From: Bradyrhizobium forestalis
Lineage (GTDB): Bacteria > Pseudomonadota > Alphaproteobacteria > Rhizobiales > Xanthobacteraceae
NCBI RefSeq assembly: GCF_002795245.1
Contig: NZ_PGVG01000014.1
Span: 1-64,000, forward strand
DNA length: 64,000 nucleotides
Direction: 5' to 3'
Shown in pieces: positions 1-10,094 of the stretch. A program made the position numbers and the translations under genes. Numbering within the stretch: the stretch's first letter is position 1; each line of letters begins with the position of its first letter. The notes under the pieces are model-generated. The model was not told the DNA's origin, did no database searches, and was given only the letters and a program-made list of their open reading frames with translations.

Positions 1-600
1 CCACAAACAATCACGAGAAAAAATAGCCTCTTCGCTGGCAGCGACGGCGGCGGACGAACCTGGGCGACCATCGCAACGCTGCTGCAGACTGCGAAAATGA
101 ACAACGTCGATCCGTTCGCTTGGCTTGCTCTCACACTTCAGCGTATCGCCAACGGCTGGCCCAACAGCGAAATCGACGCGCTTATGCCATGGAACCACGC
201 CACCTGACGGCCTCAGCTTGCCGCTTACGAAGTTCGTCCTACTGCCACCAATGTGGGTATGCCCGTCTCAGCACGTATTCACACGTGCCGGACGCTCAAA
301 GTGCTTGAATCGACCGTGGCGTCAGGTTGTAGGCATTGCGAAGCAGAACGCCACGGAGGAGACAGCATCGCCACACATGCGCTAAACGGCCGATCTTTGT
401 CGTACCTCCGTCTTCGCAATAAGCGCGTTGCGCGTGGTGGGACGATGATTCGGAGGCCGTAATCATTGCGGCTGCCCCGCAACAGGCGCGATCATGGCTG
501 CCGAGGCGCCCAATCCGGCAAACAGATTACGCTCGCGGGGCAAGGAATAACAGTGAAGGATATGCGGCTTAAGACAGGTTTGGTGAATCAAGAGCAACGA
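1..600. other. No supported gene
   Basis: Short overlapping open frames on both strands, none with a convincing start, composition or recognisable motif. I see nothing functional in it. Confidence 0.5.
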
Positions 601-924
601 ATGAGCTGGATTTGCAATGCGCATTGCTGTGCATCCGCCCTCGCTGCGATCGTGATCGCGATCGCAGCTACGTGGTGCACAGAACAAGCTCGTGCGCGAG
701 ATCGTGGGACCGAGCAAGTCTTAATGTCATGCAGACTAGACCTGATGCGCTTCTGTGACCGCTTTAGAGGGCTTAGCGATGTGGAGGTAGCCATCTTTTG
801 CCTTAGGGACAATTTCAAGAATTTACGCAGCGAATGCCGCCGCATGATGCCAATTGCGGCGGAGAGAAACGAAGGACCAAGACGGCGTCTCAATAGGCTT
901 CCGGTCGTCCTCCATCGAGAGTGA
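601..924 (+). CDS. Small exported Cys-rich protein (hypothetical)
   Basis: A protein of about 107 residues. The first 35 residues look like a signal peptide or membrane anchor (hydrophobic run ASALAAIVIAIAATW, then polar AR-rich residues). The rest carries four cysteines spaced C-x7-C-x14-C-x11-C, in the segments SCRLDLMRFC, AIFCLRDN and LRSEC. This resembles the cysteine-rich (GLG1-like) repeat of small exported proteobacterial proteins, but I cannot name a family. The start is uncertain: ATG 601 places the hydrophobic stretch correctly, and ATG 562 is in frame upstream. No strong ribosome binding site is seen for either. It stands alone in gene-poor DNA. Confidence 0.45.
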   Translation: MSWICNAHCCASALAAIVIAIAATWCTEQARARDRGTEQVLMSCRLDLMRFCDRFRGLSDVEVAIFCLRDNFKNLRSECRRMMPIAAERNEGPRRRLNRLPVVLHRE

Positions 925-1561
925 AGGCGTCCGAGTGGCAGTCGCAGAAATTGAGCGACAGTGAGGTTGTTCAGACCTGCGGGCCAGAGTTTGGCCAGCG
1001 TGGCCGAAAGTCGATCGGGCTGAAGCATCAGCCTGCCGGGCCGCAGTTCATCTATCCGGGGGCCGAGCTCCGTGGATCGATTGGCCCCGATCAGCGATCG
1101 ATGTGCGCCCACGCGTACTACGAGATTGCAATGCGCTCTGAACTTCAATTTCGCACTGAAGCAGTTGCGCTCTTCAGCGCTGCAGCCATCCGCTGACTTT
1201 GGGCCCGCCTTGAGATTGCCATCGGCTTGGTCCCATAGCTGGTCGGAAGGACAATCTGGGTAACTGCGGTGGCTACGGCCGACATCTGCAGGAATCGTGC
1301 CGCCCATCAATCTATGGTCGGCAATCAAGTATTTTCCGGGCAGGTGGCTAAGTCGGCTACAACTGGCAAAAGATCGCTGGAACCTTAGCGTTGGAGGGTG
1401 TTCCGTCGTGGTCTTCTTCAGGTTTCTCAGCTGGAGAATAGCCTGGTTTCGGCTCCCGGGCTCAAGATACAGATAGAGCCAGGAAACCTCTTTTGTTATC
1501 CGCCGATCGACTTCCCGAAGGAACTGCCGTTACGGCGTTGTCGATGGGCGCTTCAGGGGAA
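925..1561. other. No supported gene
   Basis: Only overlapping short frames with arginine/proline/serine-rich translations typical of non-coding GC-rich DNA. No motif or repeat noticed. Confidence 0.5.
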
Positions 1562-1789
1562 TCAGTTTGCCCGATCGTGATGCTCCTGGCCGAATACCGT
1601 TTCGGGCTCAAGGGTCAAAGGAAACGCCGTCGACAGGAGCCGTTCAAAGGCAGAAAGTTGTTCAACCAGACGATTCTCAACGGCCGTGCGCTCCGCGGCA
1701 GGTAGGTCCCGTTTAAGGAGTCGACGGCACCGCCAGATTTCGCTCCGCAGCGATCTGATCTCACTTAATGCAGCATCAATTGAAGTCAT
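1562..1789 (-). CDS. Small helical hypothetical protein
   Basis: About 75 residues. Residues 1-55 are rich in Leu, Arg, Glu and Ala with heptad-like spacing (for example SEIRSLRSEIWRCRRLLKR), suggesting a helical or coiled-coil protein. ATG 1789 is preferred, and a GTG lies one codon upstream. No family recognised and no clear ribosome binding site. It is listed because its composition is protein-like compared with the surrounding noise. It could still be a chance frame. Confidence 0.35.
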   Translation of the reverse strand: MTSIDAALSEIRSLRSEIWRCRRLLKRDLPAAERTAVENRLVEQLSAFERLLSTAFPLTLEPETVFGQEHHDRAN

Positions 1790-2036
1790 CACAGATGCTT
1801 CGTCCCTGGAGTATCAAGCATAGCGATAGTCATCGAGCGGCCATTCGTTGGCTCCGCATTCCTGCCGAATAATTGCATCCGAGAACATGCGACTTCCCCG
1901 CCTGTTCTTTCGGCGAGCAAAGACGCCCAGTCCACTGAAGATTCGTATACCGCAATTCATGCGTTCGCGTCCCGTTGAGAGCGCCATCGAAGATTACTCA
2001 TAGGCCGGACGAATAGATGGCGAGCAGATCGGGTTC

Positions 2037-2756
2037 TCAAGTAGCCCTTGTGCAACGTAGGCTGTCAATGTCCGTGCCACGAGATCGATAGGCCTTTCGC
2101 AGCATCACACTCGAATCCAGATCGCGAAACATGCCGTAGTTCCGTCGGATCCATTGATGCAGCTCGGTTGACCAGTCCTTCTCGTTGCGCAGATATCCAG
2201 TGAAGGAAAAGCTAACCCGGTCGATATATCTCTTGAGGAACATTGGAAGCGCGGGAATCCGAAGCACCCGCTCGCCATCCATCGCTTCAGGCAACTCGCC
2301 ACGCAGCACGAATTCATTGTGGACGGTGACCAGCGACGCCGGCGGAATTCGGCGCCGCAGCATTTCATAACCTCGAAAGGAGATGCGGTCAGCGCCCGCG
2401 ACGAAGAGGATGATGGGGGCGACATAGCAGCGCGCCGTCTCCTTCATGAACCCGATCTCTTCGCACATCCTGAAGAATTCGTCGAAGGCGTGAAAGCCGA
2501 GATCGATCACCTTGGCTACCCGGTCGTGGATAATAAGAGGGTCCATCAGCTGCATCTTGCCATAAGTGTCGATAACATCCGCAGTCTCCGTGATGTTGGG
2601 GAGGTAGTCGAGCAACGACGGCTCTTTCAAGTTGACGTCAAACGACAGCGCTGTGCCGTTTTTCAGCAGCAAGAACTCGCTCATGGCCCGAGCGATGAGA
2701 GTTTTACCGACCTGCGGGCTAGGAGAGCAAATGATGTAGATGGGAGTTGCTAACAT
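2037..2756 (-). CDS. ParA/MinD-like P-loop ATPase (second of a tandem pair)
   Basis: A 239-residue protein. Near its N-terminus, IIYICSPSPQVGKTLIARAM-type sequence has the shape of a deviant Walker A loop (PSPQVGKT), followed by FDVNLKEPSLLDYLP where ParA/MinD proteins have the A' Asp region. It lies just downstream of a better-conserved ParA-like gene, and the two share ParA-like features: an N-terminal P-loop and a charged C-terminal half with a GYxRxxxxW-type motif (GYLRNEKDW here, GYVRHWLANVW in the neighbour). The loop lacks the canonical first Lys of KGGxGKT (S-P-Q in its place), so ATPase activity is uncertain. No ParB gene or centromere-like repeats are seen nearby. Role unknown; plasmid or island maintenance or conjugation-related regulation are possibilities. 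Confidence 0.65.
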   Translation of the reverse strand: MLATPIYIICSPSPQVGKTLIARAMSEFLLLKNGTALSFDVNLKEPSLLDYLPNITETADVIDTYGKMQLMDPLIIHDRVAKVIDLGFHAFDEFFRMCEEIGFMKETARCYVAPIILFVAGADRISFRGYEMLRRRIPPASLVTVHNEFVLRGELPEAMDGERVLRIPALPMFLKRYIDRVSFSFTGYLRNEKDWSTELHQWIRRNYGMFRDLDSSVMLRKAYRSRGTDIDSLRCTRAT

Positions 2757-2814
2757 AGCCAGCAGATCAATTTCGTTTCGTGCGTGGGCCCGACCGAGCT
2801 CGGCGAATATGCGG

Positions 2815-3564
2815 CTACTTCTCGCCGGCTCGGGTGGCGGACTTGGCGCCGGCCAATTCCGTCAAGTTGATGCGATCAAATTCGCTCCAGACATTTGCCA
2901 GCCAGTGCCGGACATAACCGCGCAGCACGAAGGAGTTGTTCGCGGGTTCATCGTTCCGCCCCTTGTTTGCGACAAAGTCTATGAATGGGACTGATGCGAC
3001 TTCCACCTGCTCATAAGCCATCTCGTTAAGCTTCGGTATGACCAACTCAGTCGCATGTTTGATGCGGTGAAAATAGGAATTATAGGTCGCTTGATCCCAC
3101 TGGAAGAATTGAGTGTCGTTGATGAAGTTCTTGACTAGGTAGTACTTTGCGCCGCTCATGAAGGTCGCGGTCTCCGCGATCTCGTCCAGCGAAGCGATGG
3201 ATGATCCCAAGATATGGAACACGGCGAATGTTATCTGGCCAGACCGCGCCGAGTCCAGAAATCCGATGTCGCGCAAGGAAGCCAGCGCAGAAGAAAGTAA
3301 GCCTGCGCGAGCATCAATGACAGTGACGGACAGCCCTGAGTTCAGGGTGTCGAAGATCTTCATCTGGTCCGCTGTCGTCGTCATGTCAACGATCTCGGTG
3401 ATCTCGGGATAAAAGCGCTTCAGCGTTCCCCGCGGCGACTCCGTGTCGAATGCGCGTGTTTGCACGTTGTTGACGCTGAAGTAGTCCAGTAGCGTTCGTG
3501 ATACGGTCGTTTTGCCGACTCCTCCCTTGTCCGCACCTACCACAATTACAACTGGCTTCACCAT
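2815..3564 (-). CDS. ParA/MinD-like P-loop ATPase (first of a tandem pair)
   Basis: A 249-residue protein. The N-terminus has a canonical deviant Walker A, GADKGGVGKTTVSRTLLDYF, followed by FDTESPRGTLKRFYP (switch I or substrate loop) and VTVIDARAGLL (Walker B-like). That is the fold of ParA/MinD/CobQ ATPases. ATG 3564 is chosen over ATG 3582 because a clear AGGAG lies six bases before it. The second ATPase gene starts 58 bases downstream, so they are probably one operon. Without a ParB partner, plasmid partition is not supported. Such lone ATPases are also found near transfer modules of integrative elements. Confidence 0.75.
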   Translation of the reverse strand: MVKPVVIVVGADKGGVGKTTVSRTLLDYFSVNNVQTRAFDTESPRGTLKRFYPEITEIVDMTTTADQMKIFDTLNSGLSVTVIDARAGLLSSALASLRDIGFLDSARSGQITFAVFHILGSSIASLDEIAETATFMSGAKYYLVKNFINDTQFFQWDQATYNSYFHRIKHATELVIPKLNEMAYEQVEVASVPFIDFVANKGRNDEPANNSFVLRGYVRHWLANVWSEFDRINLTELAGAKSATRAGEK

Positions 3565-5012
3565 GGAAATCTCCTGAGACACTCGCTATAGCCGTCGCGA
3601 ACTGCGCAACCGGCGCGTCTCTGCTTTGGGTGCGAACATGGCAGAAAGAAGGGCCAATGAACCTTCGGATGCGAGAGCTCTGCAACCGATGAACATTGTC
3701 AACATCAAGCGAGTGACGTCCTTAGATTGCAACGACGATGCAGGTCGAGAATGGGGAGTAAATCACTTGTAGTGGTGATCTACGTGAGGTTTGTAAGCGG
3801 CTGGCCAAGAACCAACGTTCTGCCTGTGATGATCGTTGCGATTGCCATAGGTTATCTATCGGCGCCGCCATCTAGATGGGCATGAAGCTACCGAATCTTA
3901 CGTAGCGTCAGATTGCGAACTCGCGGAAGAAATAAAGGCGGTGCTACGCAATACGACTATGGCTTGACGAAATCATCAAAGGTCTGCTGGATCAGATCGT
4001 CCGACTTTTCGGCGGACAATGACCCTCAACGACCGAGCTCTCGCTCTGCTGAAGAATATCGAGATATGCGAGCGCTGAAATGGGTAGCTGACGCAAATAG
4101 CAAGCAAGCATCTGTTCGCGTCGAGGCGAGATTATCGTCTCCTGGAGATCGAGATCGAGAGGTAAGGGGGGCACGCCCGGCGGCGCGACATCGGTGATGA
4201 AGCGACATCGAGGACGCTCCGTCAAAAGAAGCCGGGGTCGAGCGAATGGGACCGGCGATCCTTCCCTCGGGCACAGATTTCACTGATGACGCTGCGGGAA
4301 GCTGCAGATGGCCTGGCGCGTGTGCGCTCTCGGTGGGCCGCTTCCTTGGGTGCGGCGGACGGTGTACGTTACCGTTTTGAAGCTCCCACTCTGACCACCC
4401 TTTCGATTTACTAGGTGCGCCCGCCTGAAATGGAATGCGAGGTGCGCGTCCATTTCTCGCTTCTTCTGGTCGGTCGCGCTTTAGATAGTTGCTCTGCATA
4501 TTCGGCCTCGGCGTAAAGCGACGCCATGCTTGCCTTCATATGGGGCAACCACCGGAGCGTTGCCAGACACCCCTAGAGTGTGCGCTGGAAGGGCGCGCCA
4601 GGGTACATAACGCCCGCCTGCGGGCTTAACGCAGATCGAGCACACGCCGAAGGCGGCCGAAAGTAGCGATCCTCTGGCGCTGCGAAGAGCTCCGATCCGA
4701 CCATGGAAATGAAAAGAATTAGGAGCAAGCCATTTGGTAACTGGTTATCTCCACGTCTGAGGTATTGCCAATGGCAGGACGACAGTGCCTTAACTTAGGC
4801 TTCGCTGGGACCCTTTTCTATCTAGCATTTGGTTGCCCTGAAGACTTCAACCCGGACTGCTTGTTTGGCAACTCGATTGAGCAGAAACGGTGCTCGAGCG
4901 GCCGCATGGTAACTGTCCACGAGCGAATATCTCCGCGAGCTAAAGGCGGTCAGCTAGACGCACTTTGTGCGCAACAGCCACGCGCTTGATAAGCGCCTGG
5001 GCTGCTAGAAGG
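3565..5012. other. Gene-poor stretch
   Basis: No convincing coding frame. Several short frames overlap on both strands, with no conserved motif. Probably decayed island DNA. Confidence 0.45.
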
Positions 5013-6446
5013 TCAATTCGGTGGCGCCGTCGGAGCAGCGTCTAGCTGCAGGGCGCCTGGCGGCGGGGTGGTAGCCGATGGCATGGTGGTCGGCTGCGCT
5101 GCGTCCTTTGGGGAGCGGCCGACAATAATTGTGAGCAGACCATCGCCCCACAGCCGCCGCGCTGCTCTCTTGGCGTCTGCCAACGTCACCCCATCGACCA
5201 CGGCGTTGTGCTTTTCGAAATAGTCGATGGGCAGCTTGTCAAGCTGCTGCTGCAGCAGCGTCCGCGCAAGCTTTGATGATGTGTTGAGAGCCAGCATTTG
5301 CGAGCCCTTCAGGTAGGACTTTGCATCATCGAGTTCCTGCTGAGTCGGTCCCTCCTCGGCGATGTGGCGGACCTGCTTCTCGATTTCCTCGACCGTTTCC
5401 TCGGCACGATCGGCGCAGGTGCCGCTATTGCCGAGAAACATGGCTGAATGATCCAGCCAGACCAGGTTCTCACGAACCGAGTAGGCTAGTCCGCGCTTCT
5501 CGCGGACTTCGCGGAACAAACGCGACGTCAGGCCGGCGCCGCCGAGGATGTGGTTGACGACATAGGCGGCCATGAAATCGGGCTCTCTGCGACGGACGGC
5601 TGGACCGCCAAAAGTCACTACTGTCTGCGGCACGTCGAGCGGAATAAAGACCCGCTGCGGGGGCTTTGCTGCGACGACTTCGGGAACCGGTACCGCTTCC
5701 GATTCGGTCGGCAGGCTGCCAAAGGTCTTGTCGAGCAGTTTGCAGAGGACCTCTGGACGGACGTCGCCGACCACCGCAAGTTTTAGCGTGTCTTTTGCGA
5801 GCACGCGTCGCACATAGCCCTTGAGATCTGCGATCGCGATCTTCGGCACGCTTTCCAACGAGCCGCCGGCTGGGCGAGCATAAGGATGATCGCTAAAGGC
5901 GACTTCGAGGAACTTGCAATGGGCCAGCGACGACGGATCAGTCGAGTCGTGCCGAAGGCGCGCAAGCACAGTGGCACGGATCCGATCGACATCGGCAGCG
6001 TCGAAACGGGGCGAGGTTAGCGCCATCCGTAAAAGGTCGAAGGCTTCGTCTGCGTTGTCCTCAAGCGTGCGCAAGGAACCGCGGAAGTGATCATGGGTCG
6101 AGTGAAAATGCAGATCAATGGCGCGATGGTCGAGCCGATCATGGAAGGTCTTGAAGTCAAGGCCGGCGGAACCTTCCTTGAGCAGGCCAGCAACCATTTG
6201 GCTTACGCCAGGTTTTTGTTCGGGGTCCTGAGTCGCGCCGCCGGTGAAGGCAAATTCCATCGTGATCAACGGGACAGTGGAATCCTGCACGAACCAGGCT
6301 TCTATACCGCAAGACGAAACCAGGCGCTCGATCCCGGTCCGGGCAAGCGTCCTCGTGGCGGCAAGCGAACTGGGCGAAGCGAGCATCGCGATTGGGAGCG
6401 AGGCTCCCCCAAGGAGGACCTCACGTCGTGTGTACGAATGGATCAT
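5013..6446 (-). CDS. M16B protease-like, non-zinc (substrate-binding) subunit
   Basis: A 477-residue protein of the insulinase/pitrilysin (M16) family. The N-terminus MIHSYTRREVLLGG followed by a hydrophobic run and ALA is a plausible Tat signal (RRxxL), so a periplasmic location is likely. Where active M16 enzymes have HxxEH this protein reads GVSQMVAGLL, so it cannot bind zinc. It keeps the C-terminal Arg/Tyr substrate-anchoring motif (SRLFREVREKRGLAYSVRE) that the neighbour lacks. ATG 6446 is chosen because it overlaps the upstream stop codon (TAATG) with GGAG just before it. The two genes therefore form a coupled operon and probably a heterodimer, as in MPP-like bacterial M16B pairs. The substrate is unknown. 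Confidence 0.88.
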   Translation of the reverse strand: MIHSYTRREVLLGGASLPIAMLASPSSLAATRTLARTGIERLVSSCGIEAWFVQDSTVPLITMEFAFTGGATQDPEQKPGVSQMVAGLLKEGSAGLDFKTFHDRLDHRAIDLHFHSTHDHFRGSLRTLEDNADEAFDLLRMALTSPRFDAADVDRIRATVLARLRHDSTDPSSLAHCKFLEVAFSDHPYARPAGGSLESVPKIAIADLKGYVRRVLAKDTLKLAVVGDVRPEVLCKLLDKTFGSLPTESEAVPVPEVVAAKPPQRVFIPLDVPQTVVTFGGPAVRRREPDFMAAYVVNHILGGAGLTSRLFREVREKRGLAYSVRENLVWLDHSAMFLGNSGTCADRAEETVEEIEKQVRHIAEEGPTQQELDDAKSYLKGSQMLALNTSSKLARTLLQQQLDKLPIDYFEKHNAVVDGVTLADAKRAARRLWGDGLLTIIVGRSPKDAAQPTTMPSATTPPPGALQLDAAPTAPPN

Positions 6447-7894
6447 TAGAGCTTCTCCCCGTGTTTTGGGGTGGACTCTTTGATGAGAGAGCCGGTCACG
6501 GATCGTTTCTTGTCGAGCCATTTCGGCGCGGCCTCGTGCACCTGCTGTGCACCGACCGCGCGGATGCGGTCGGCCCAGCTCCGAATATCGTCGACGGATA
6601 GTCCCGTTGTCAGGCCGCGGCCATACCAGCGGGCTAGCATTTCCTGATTGTCCTGGACATAGGTTACCTGCGCGATCAGCCGCGTCTTGACCCTATCGAG
6701 ATCTTCGGTGCTCGCGGGATTACCCGCAATGTCGGCCGTTACCTCGTCGATGGCGCGCTCGATCTGGCTGAGTGTGACGCCAGGTTTCGGTAGGGCAAAA
6801 ATCGCGAATAGCGAGGGATCGAGCGCGGCAGAGTGGTAGCTCGCTCCGGCAGTGACCGCGAGCTGCTTTTCGACCACCAGCGAGCGATAGAGATATGAGT
6901 TGACCCCGCCGCCCATCAACTGCTCGAGCACGGCAAGCACTGGACCCTCGCCGGCGGCCGCGGTGCGAGCCGATGGTACAAGATAATAGCGGTGCAGGGC
7001 TGGCTGCTCCACGCGGGCGTCGGCCAACGTCACTGTGCGCGGCGCGGCCGGCGTCGGCTCCTGCGGCCGCAGGCGTTCCAGGGGAATTGATGCTTGCGTG
7101 GGGATGCCGCCAAATGTCTCCGTCACCATCGAGCGGACTTCCTTAGGGGCGACGTCGCCAGCGACAATCAGGATCGCGTTGTTCGGTGCATAAAAGCGCT
7201 TGTAGAAAGTAAGCGCATCCTCTCGGGTAAGCTTTTCGATTTCGTGGCGCCACCCGATAATGGGGCGACCGTAGGGGTGGTTGAGGTAAAGCGCCGCCGT
7301 CATCTGCTCGGCGAGACGTGCACGCGGATTGTTGGCGATGCTCATATTGAATTCCTCCAGCACGACGTCGCGCTCGCAAAGCACGTCCTCATCTTTGAGA
7401 ATGAGACCGGTCATGCGGTCGGCTTCAAATTCCATCATCTTGCCGAGGTGCTCGCGCGGCACGTGCTGGAAGTAGCTGGTGTAGTCGAGCCCGGTGAAGG
7501 CGTTCTGAGTGCCGCCGGCGCGCAGGACGGCCTTGGAGAAGGCATCCGCCGGATGTTTGGAGGTGCCCTTGAACATCAGGTGTTCGAGGAAATGCGCAAG
7601 CCCCGATTTGCCAGGCGGCTCGTCGGCCGAGCCGACCTTATACCAGATCATCTGAGTCACAACCGGTGTGCGATGATCCGGGATCGCGAGCACCTGGAGG
7701 CCGTTCTGAAGCGTGAAGCTAGCGGGTCGATCCGATCTGACCCTGTCGGCAAAGACGCTCTCCTCTTCAGGTAGATATAAGTCAGTGCTATCATCCATCC
7801 TGTGCTCGACCGCCGGCGCGGTGAGCGTCGTCGAGCCGGAGGTATTAGCGGCGGTCCCTCCTGCCTTGGCGGTGACCGAAATCAGATTCCTCAT
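6446..7894 (-). CDS. M16B zinc metalloprotease, catalytic subunit
   Basis: A 482-residue M16 peptidase. The zinc and catalytic motif is HFLEH (residues about 101-105, in GLAHFLEHLMFKGT), with a downstream Glu region around CERDVVLEEFN as third ligand. The C-terminal half contains SYLYRSLVVEKQLAVTAG, where the Tyr of the Arg/Tyr motif is missing. This complements the next gene, which has Arg/Tyr but no zinc motif. ATG 7894 is preferred, with AAAGGCG about six bases upstream; longer in-frame starts back to 8107 have a low-quality N-terminal extension. Two successive M16 domains split over two genes are the usual M16B arrangement. It is first in the operon. Export is uncertain, as no clean signal peptide is seen from this start. 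Confidence 0.88.
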   Translation of the reverse strand: MRNLISVTAKAGGTAANTSGSTTLTAPAVEHRMDDSTDLYLPEEESVFADRVRSDRPASFTLQNGLQVLAIPDHRTPVVTQMIWYKVGSADEPPGKSGLAHFLEHLMFKGTSKHPADAFSKAVLRAGGTQNAFTGLDYTSYFQHVPREHLGKMMEFEADRMTGLILKDEDVLCERDVVLEEFNMSIANNPRARLAEQMTAALYLNHPYGRPIIGWRHEIEKLTREDALTFYKRFYAPNNAILIVAGDVAPKEVRSMVTETFGGIPTQASIPLERLRPQEPTPAAPRTVTLADARVEQPALHRYYLVPSARTAAAGEGPVLAVLEQLMGGGVNSYLYRSLVVEKQLAVTAGASYHSAALDPSLFAIFALPKPGVTLSQIERAIDEVTADIAGNPASTEDLDRVKTRLIAQVTYVQDNQEMLARWYGRGLTTGLSVDDIRSWADRIRAVGAQQVHEAAPKWLDKKRSVTGSLIKESTPKHGEKL

Positions 7895-8218
7895 GGTATC
7901 GCCTTTCATTCCATGCTGACCACGTTCATGGCAGACAAATCCGACAAAGCGCGGAGCCGTTCGTTTCGCCAAACAGCAGAGCAAACACCGGGCCAGTTGC
8001 TGGCGTGGCGTACTCACGGCCGCGCGCACACCAACTGGAGACAAAACAGAACTGCCACCTACCATCCTGGAAAAAGGTGAACCGTCGACATGTCGTGAAC
8101 ACGACATTTACGCACGACGCGTCAAGAAAACCCGGCGTCAACTGGCAGAATGGAAAACTTGAAGAGCGGTATGACGTCGGGCCAAGTTTCACGTAGGCTC
8201 GCGGTTACAGATCTCGCT
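7895..8218. other. Intergenic region upstream of the protease operon
   Basis: About 320 bases with no supported gene. It should hold the promoter of the protease operon, but I could not identify -35/-10 or operator elements with confidence. Confidence 0.4.
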
Positions 8219-8928
8219 CTACACGATGAATGGCTTGGCAATATTTCTCATGGTCGCGAGGCGGGAGCCGGCGAGCAGCTCCCTGGAGTACACTGCGCCG
8301 AAGTAGTCCAGGACGAAGGTGCCAGAATAGCGTAGAGTATCGGCCGCGGGGATTAGGTTATCAAGAATTGTGCCGACTTGGCCGATGCGATCGCGATAGC
8401 GCGAGCGGATAACATTAACGGCGTTCATCGAGTGGACCGCCTCGTCGGTAATTACCTCCTGCAGCCAATGATGGAACGTCTTGTTTCAAAGGGCCTCATA
8501 AAACGGCTTTTCTGCTGCATAAGCGCGACAAGTGCACATCTCGTCAAATACGATCATAACCATTAGGGAAAATTCTTCCTTCAGGTGTTCAACGATCGGA
8601 CCAAAATCATGAGATCGAGCCTCCAATCTCTCCCGAAGAGTCTTTTCGGATCCATTAGCGACAAGTTCAATGATCCGGATGAGTCCGTCGGTGTGGCGCT
8701 CTTCGTCAATCGCCCAGGCGTTGAAGAATGCAGCAGCTTCATCGGAAGCGATAAGAGTCTCGCCACTAATTCTTGTTTCAAGTACCGGACGTCATATTCC
8801 GTGTACAGATCAGGCCACAATTTGTCCCAACGTGCGCGGACAGCTGACGGCTCGGCGGTGAACATCGTTGGTGAAAGAGCATTGAATAATTCTTTCGGAC
8901 TCCAATTCCGTTGAAATGGCGTGATCAT
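8219..8928 (-). pseudogene. Broken diiron ferritin-like (oxygenase-type) gene
   Basis: Read on the minus strand, the gene starts at ATG 8928 (MITPFQRNWSPKELF). It shifts frame near 8755-8765 and continues as SDEAAAFFNAWAIDEERHTD, then FSLMVMIVFDEMCTCRAYAA. It meets an in-frame TGA near 8488 and continues in the same frame as LQEVITDEAVHSMNAVNVI to the stop at 8219. The Glu-rich helices with EExxH (DEERH), a lone Glu (FDEMCTCRAY) and a second ExxH (DEAVH) are the four-helix diiron ligand set of ferritin-like oxygenases and acyl-ACP-desaturase relatives. With one frameshift and one nonsense codon the gene is most likely dead. Its original substrate cannot be told. Confidence 0.7.
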
Positions 8929-10094
8929 CCGAGTGCCTCTAAACGCGTAGGGATGCGAGCGCGCCGGCGCACAATTGATGTGATCCGTTCGCTTGTGTCA
9001 GCCGTACGCTCGCAGAGCATATGTTACAAACAAGCGGCCGTCGTCTCCTTGTTTTGGTAGGCTGATGGCCAGAGGTCGTTCGGCTGGCTGAAGCGTCCCC
9101 TTGAATGGCGCAGTAGCCTTTTGTGATCCACACGGCCCCAAAACCGAGGACACTTGTCATTGCTCGTTGCGGTCTAAAACGGCCTCACTTAACCTCGCGA
9201 GGGGCGCTCTTTCGGCCCGCCATGCCGACAGGCACGATAGTTTCAGAAAATTCACGACGCCGCCGAATTCACGGGTAGGACTGCGGCACGTTTTGACAGT
9301 CAGCGTCACACGTGGCATCCGTATCAATCGGGTGTGGACCAATGGGTGGTAGTCTGCGTCCCAGTGGATCCCGAACGTTAGCCTCGTTCCCATAGCTCTT
9401 TAATTGTCGGCAGTTGCAGCGATACTACTTCCCACGAGTATCGATGAGTATCTCTGGCCTTCTTCAATTCTGCTAAATTCTCAGTGAAATACCTGTGCAC
9501 TCCCGCCGCGCCAGCGCACCGCTAAATCAAGTAAACGGAGCTACGGAAGAGACTCGGAAGGTTATGCGATAAGCTTACGCTACCTGGTAGATTGCCTAGG
9601 GTTGCGTGTTTGCGAGGATCCGTCGCTAAGCTGCATTTCGGTTGTCGACCGGCGAGGTAAACAACCGCTCAATCTCGCTAGCTCCGATGAGACTGAGAAA
9701 GTCCACAGTTGTGTGCCGTTTGCTCTTTATGGAGGCGAAAGGATGGCGACAAAGCACCGGCTCTCTGACTTTCAAATCACCAATAAACGGATTGCTCAAA
9801 TTAGTTAGTGAGGATTCCAAAGGCAGGCCAGTTCACAGTCATCCTGATTAAGATTGCAGGCCGAAACGTGCCTCGCTCGCGCTAGCTCCAACGGGGTGCA
9901 GAGGCGCCCTGATGGAGCACTGCCGAGCCAGGTTTTATGTGGATGTGGCTCCTTGTGGAATACATTCATTATCGGCCTCCGTCATGCCGGCAAGGTTCTG
10001 CCAACCATTCACGGCTTCCACTCCAACCGCTAAGGGATCGAAAACGGTTTTTGAGTAAGTTCTTGCCCGGGATAGCAGGGGAGGAGATCCACAT
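8929..10094. other. Gene-poor stretch
   Basis: No convincing gene on either strand. The last 30 bases contain a strong ribosome binding site for the small gene at 10095. Confidence 0.45.

Noticed and set aside
588..1328. Long minus-strand frame opposite the Cys-rich gene
   Set aside because: Composition is that of an antisense shadow in GC-rich DNA: no motif, no ribosome binding site.
7094..7774. Plus-strand open frame of 226 codons
   Set aside because: Lies fully antisense to the catalytic M16 gene, whose motif and family match are clear.
8219..8928. Selenocysteine or readthrough at the in-frame TGA
   Set aside because: A separate frameshift in the same gene makes simple decay the better explanation; no SECIS-like hairpin noticed.
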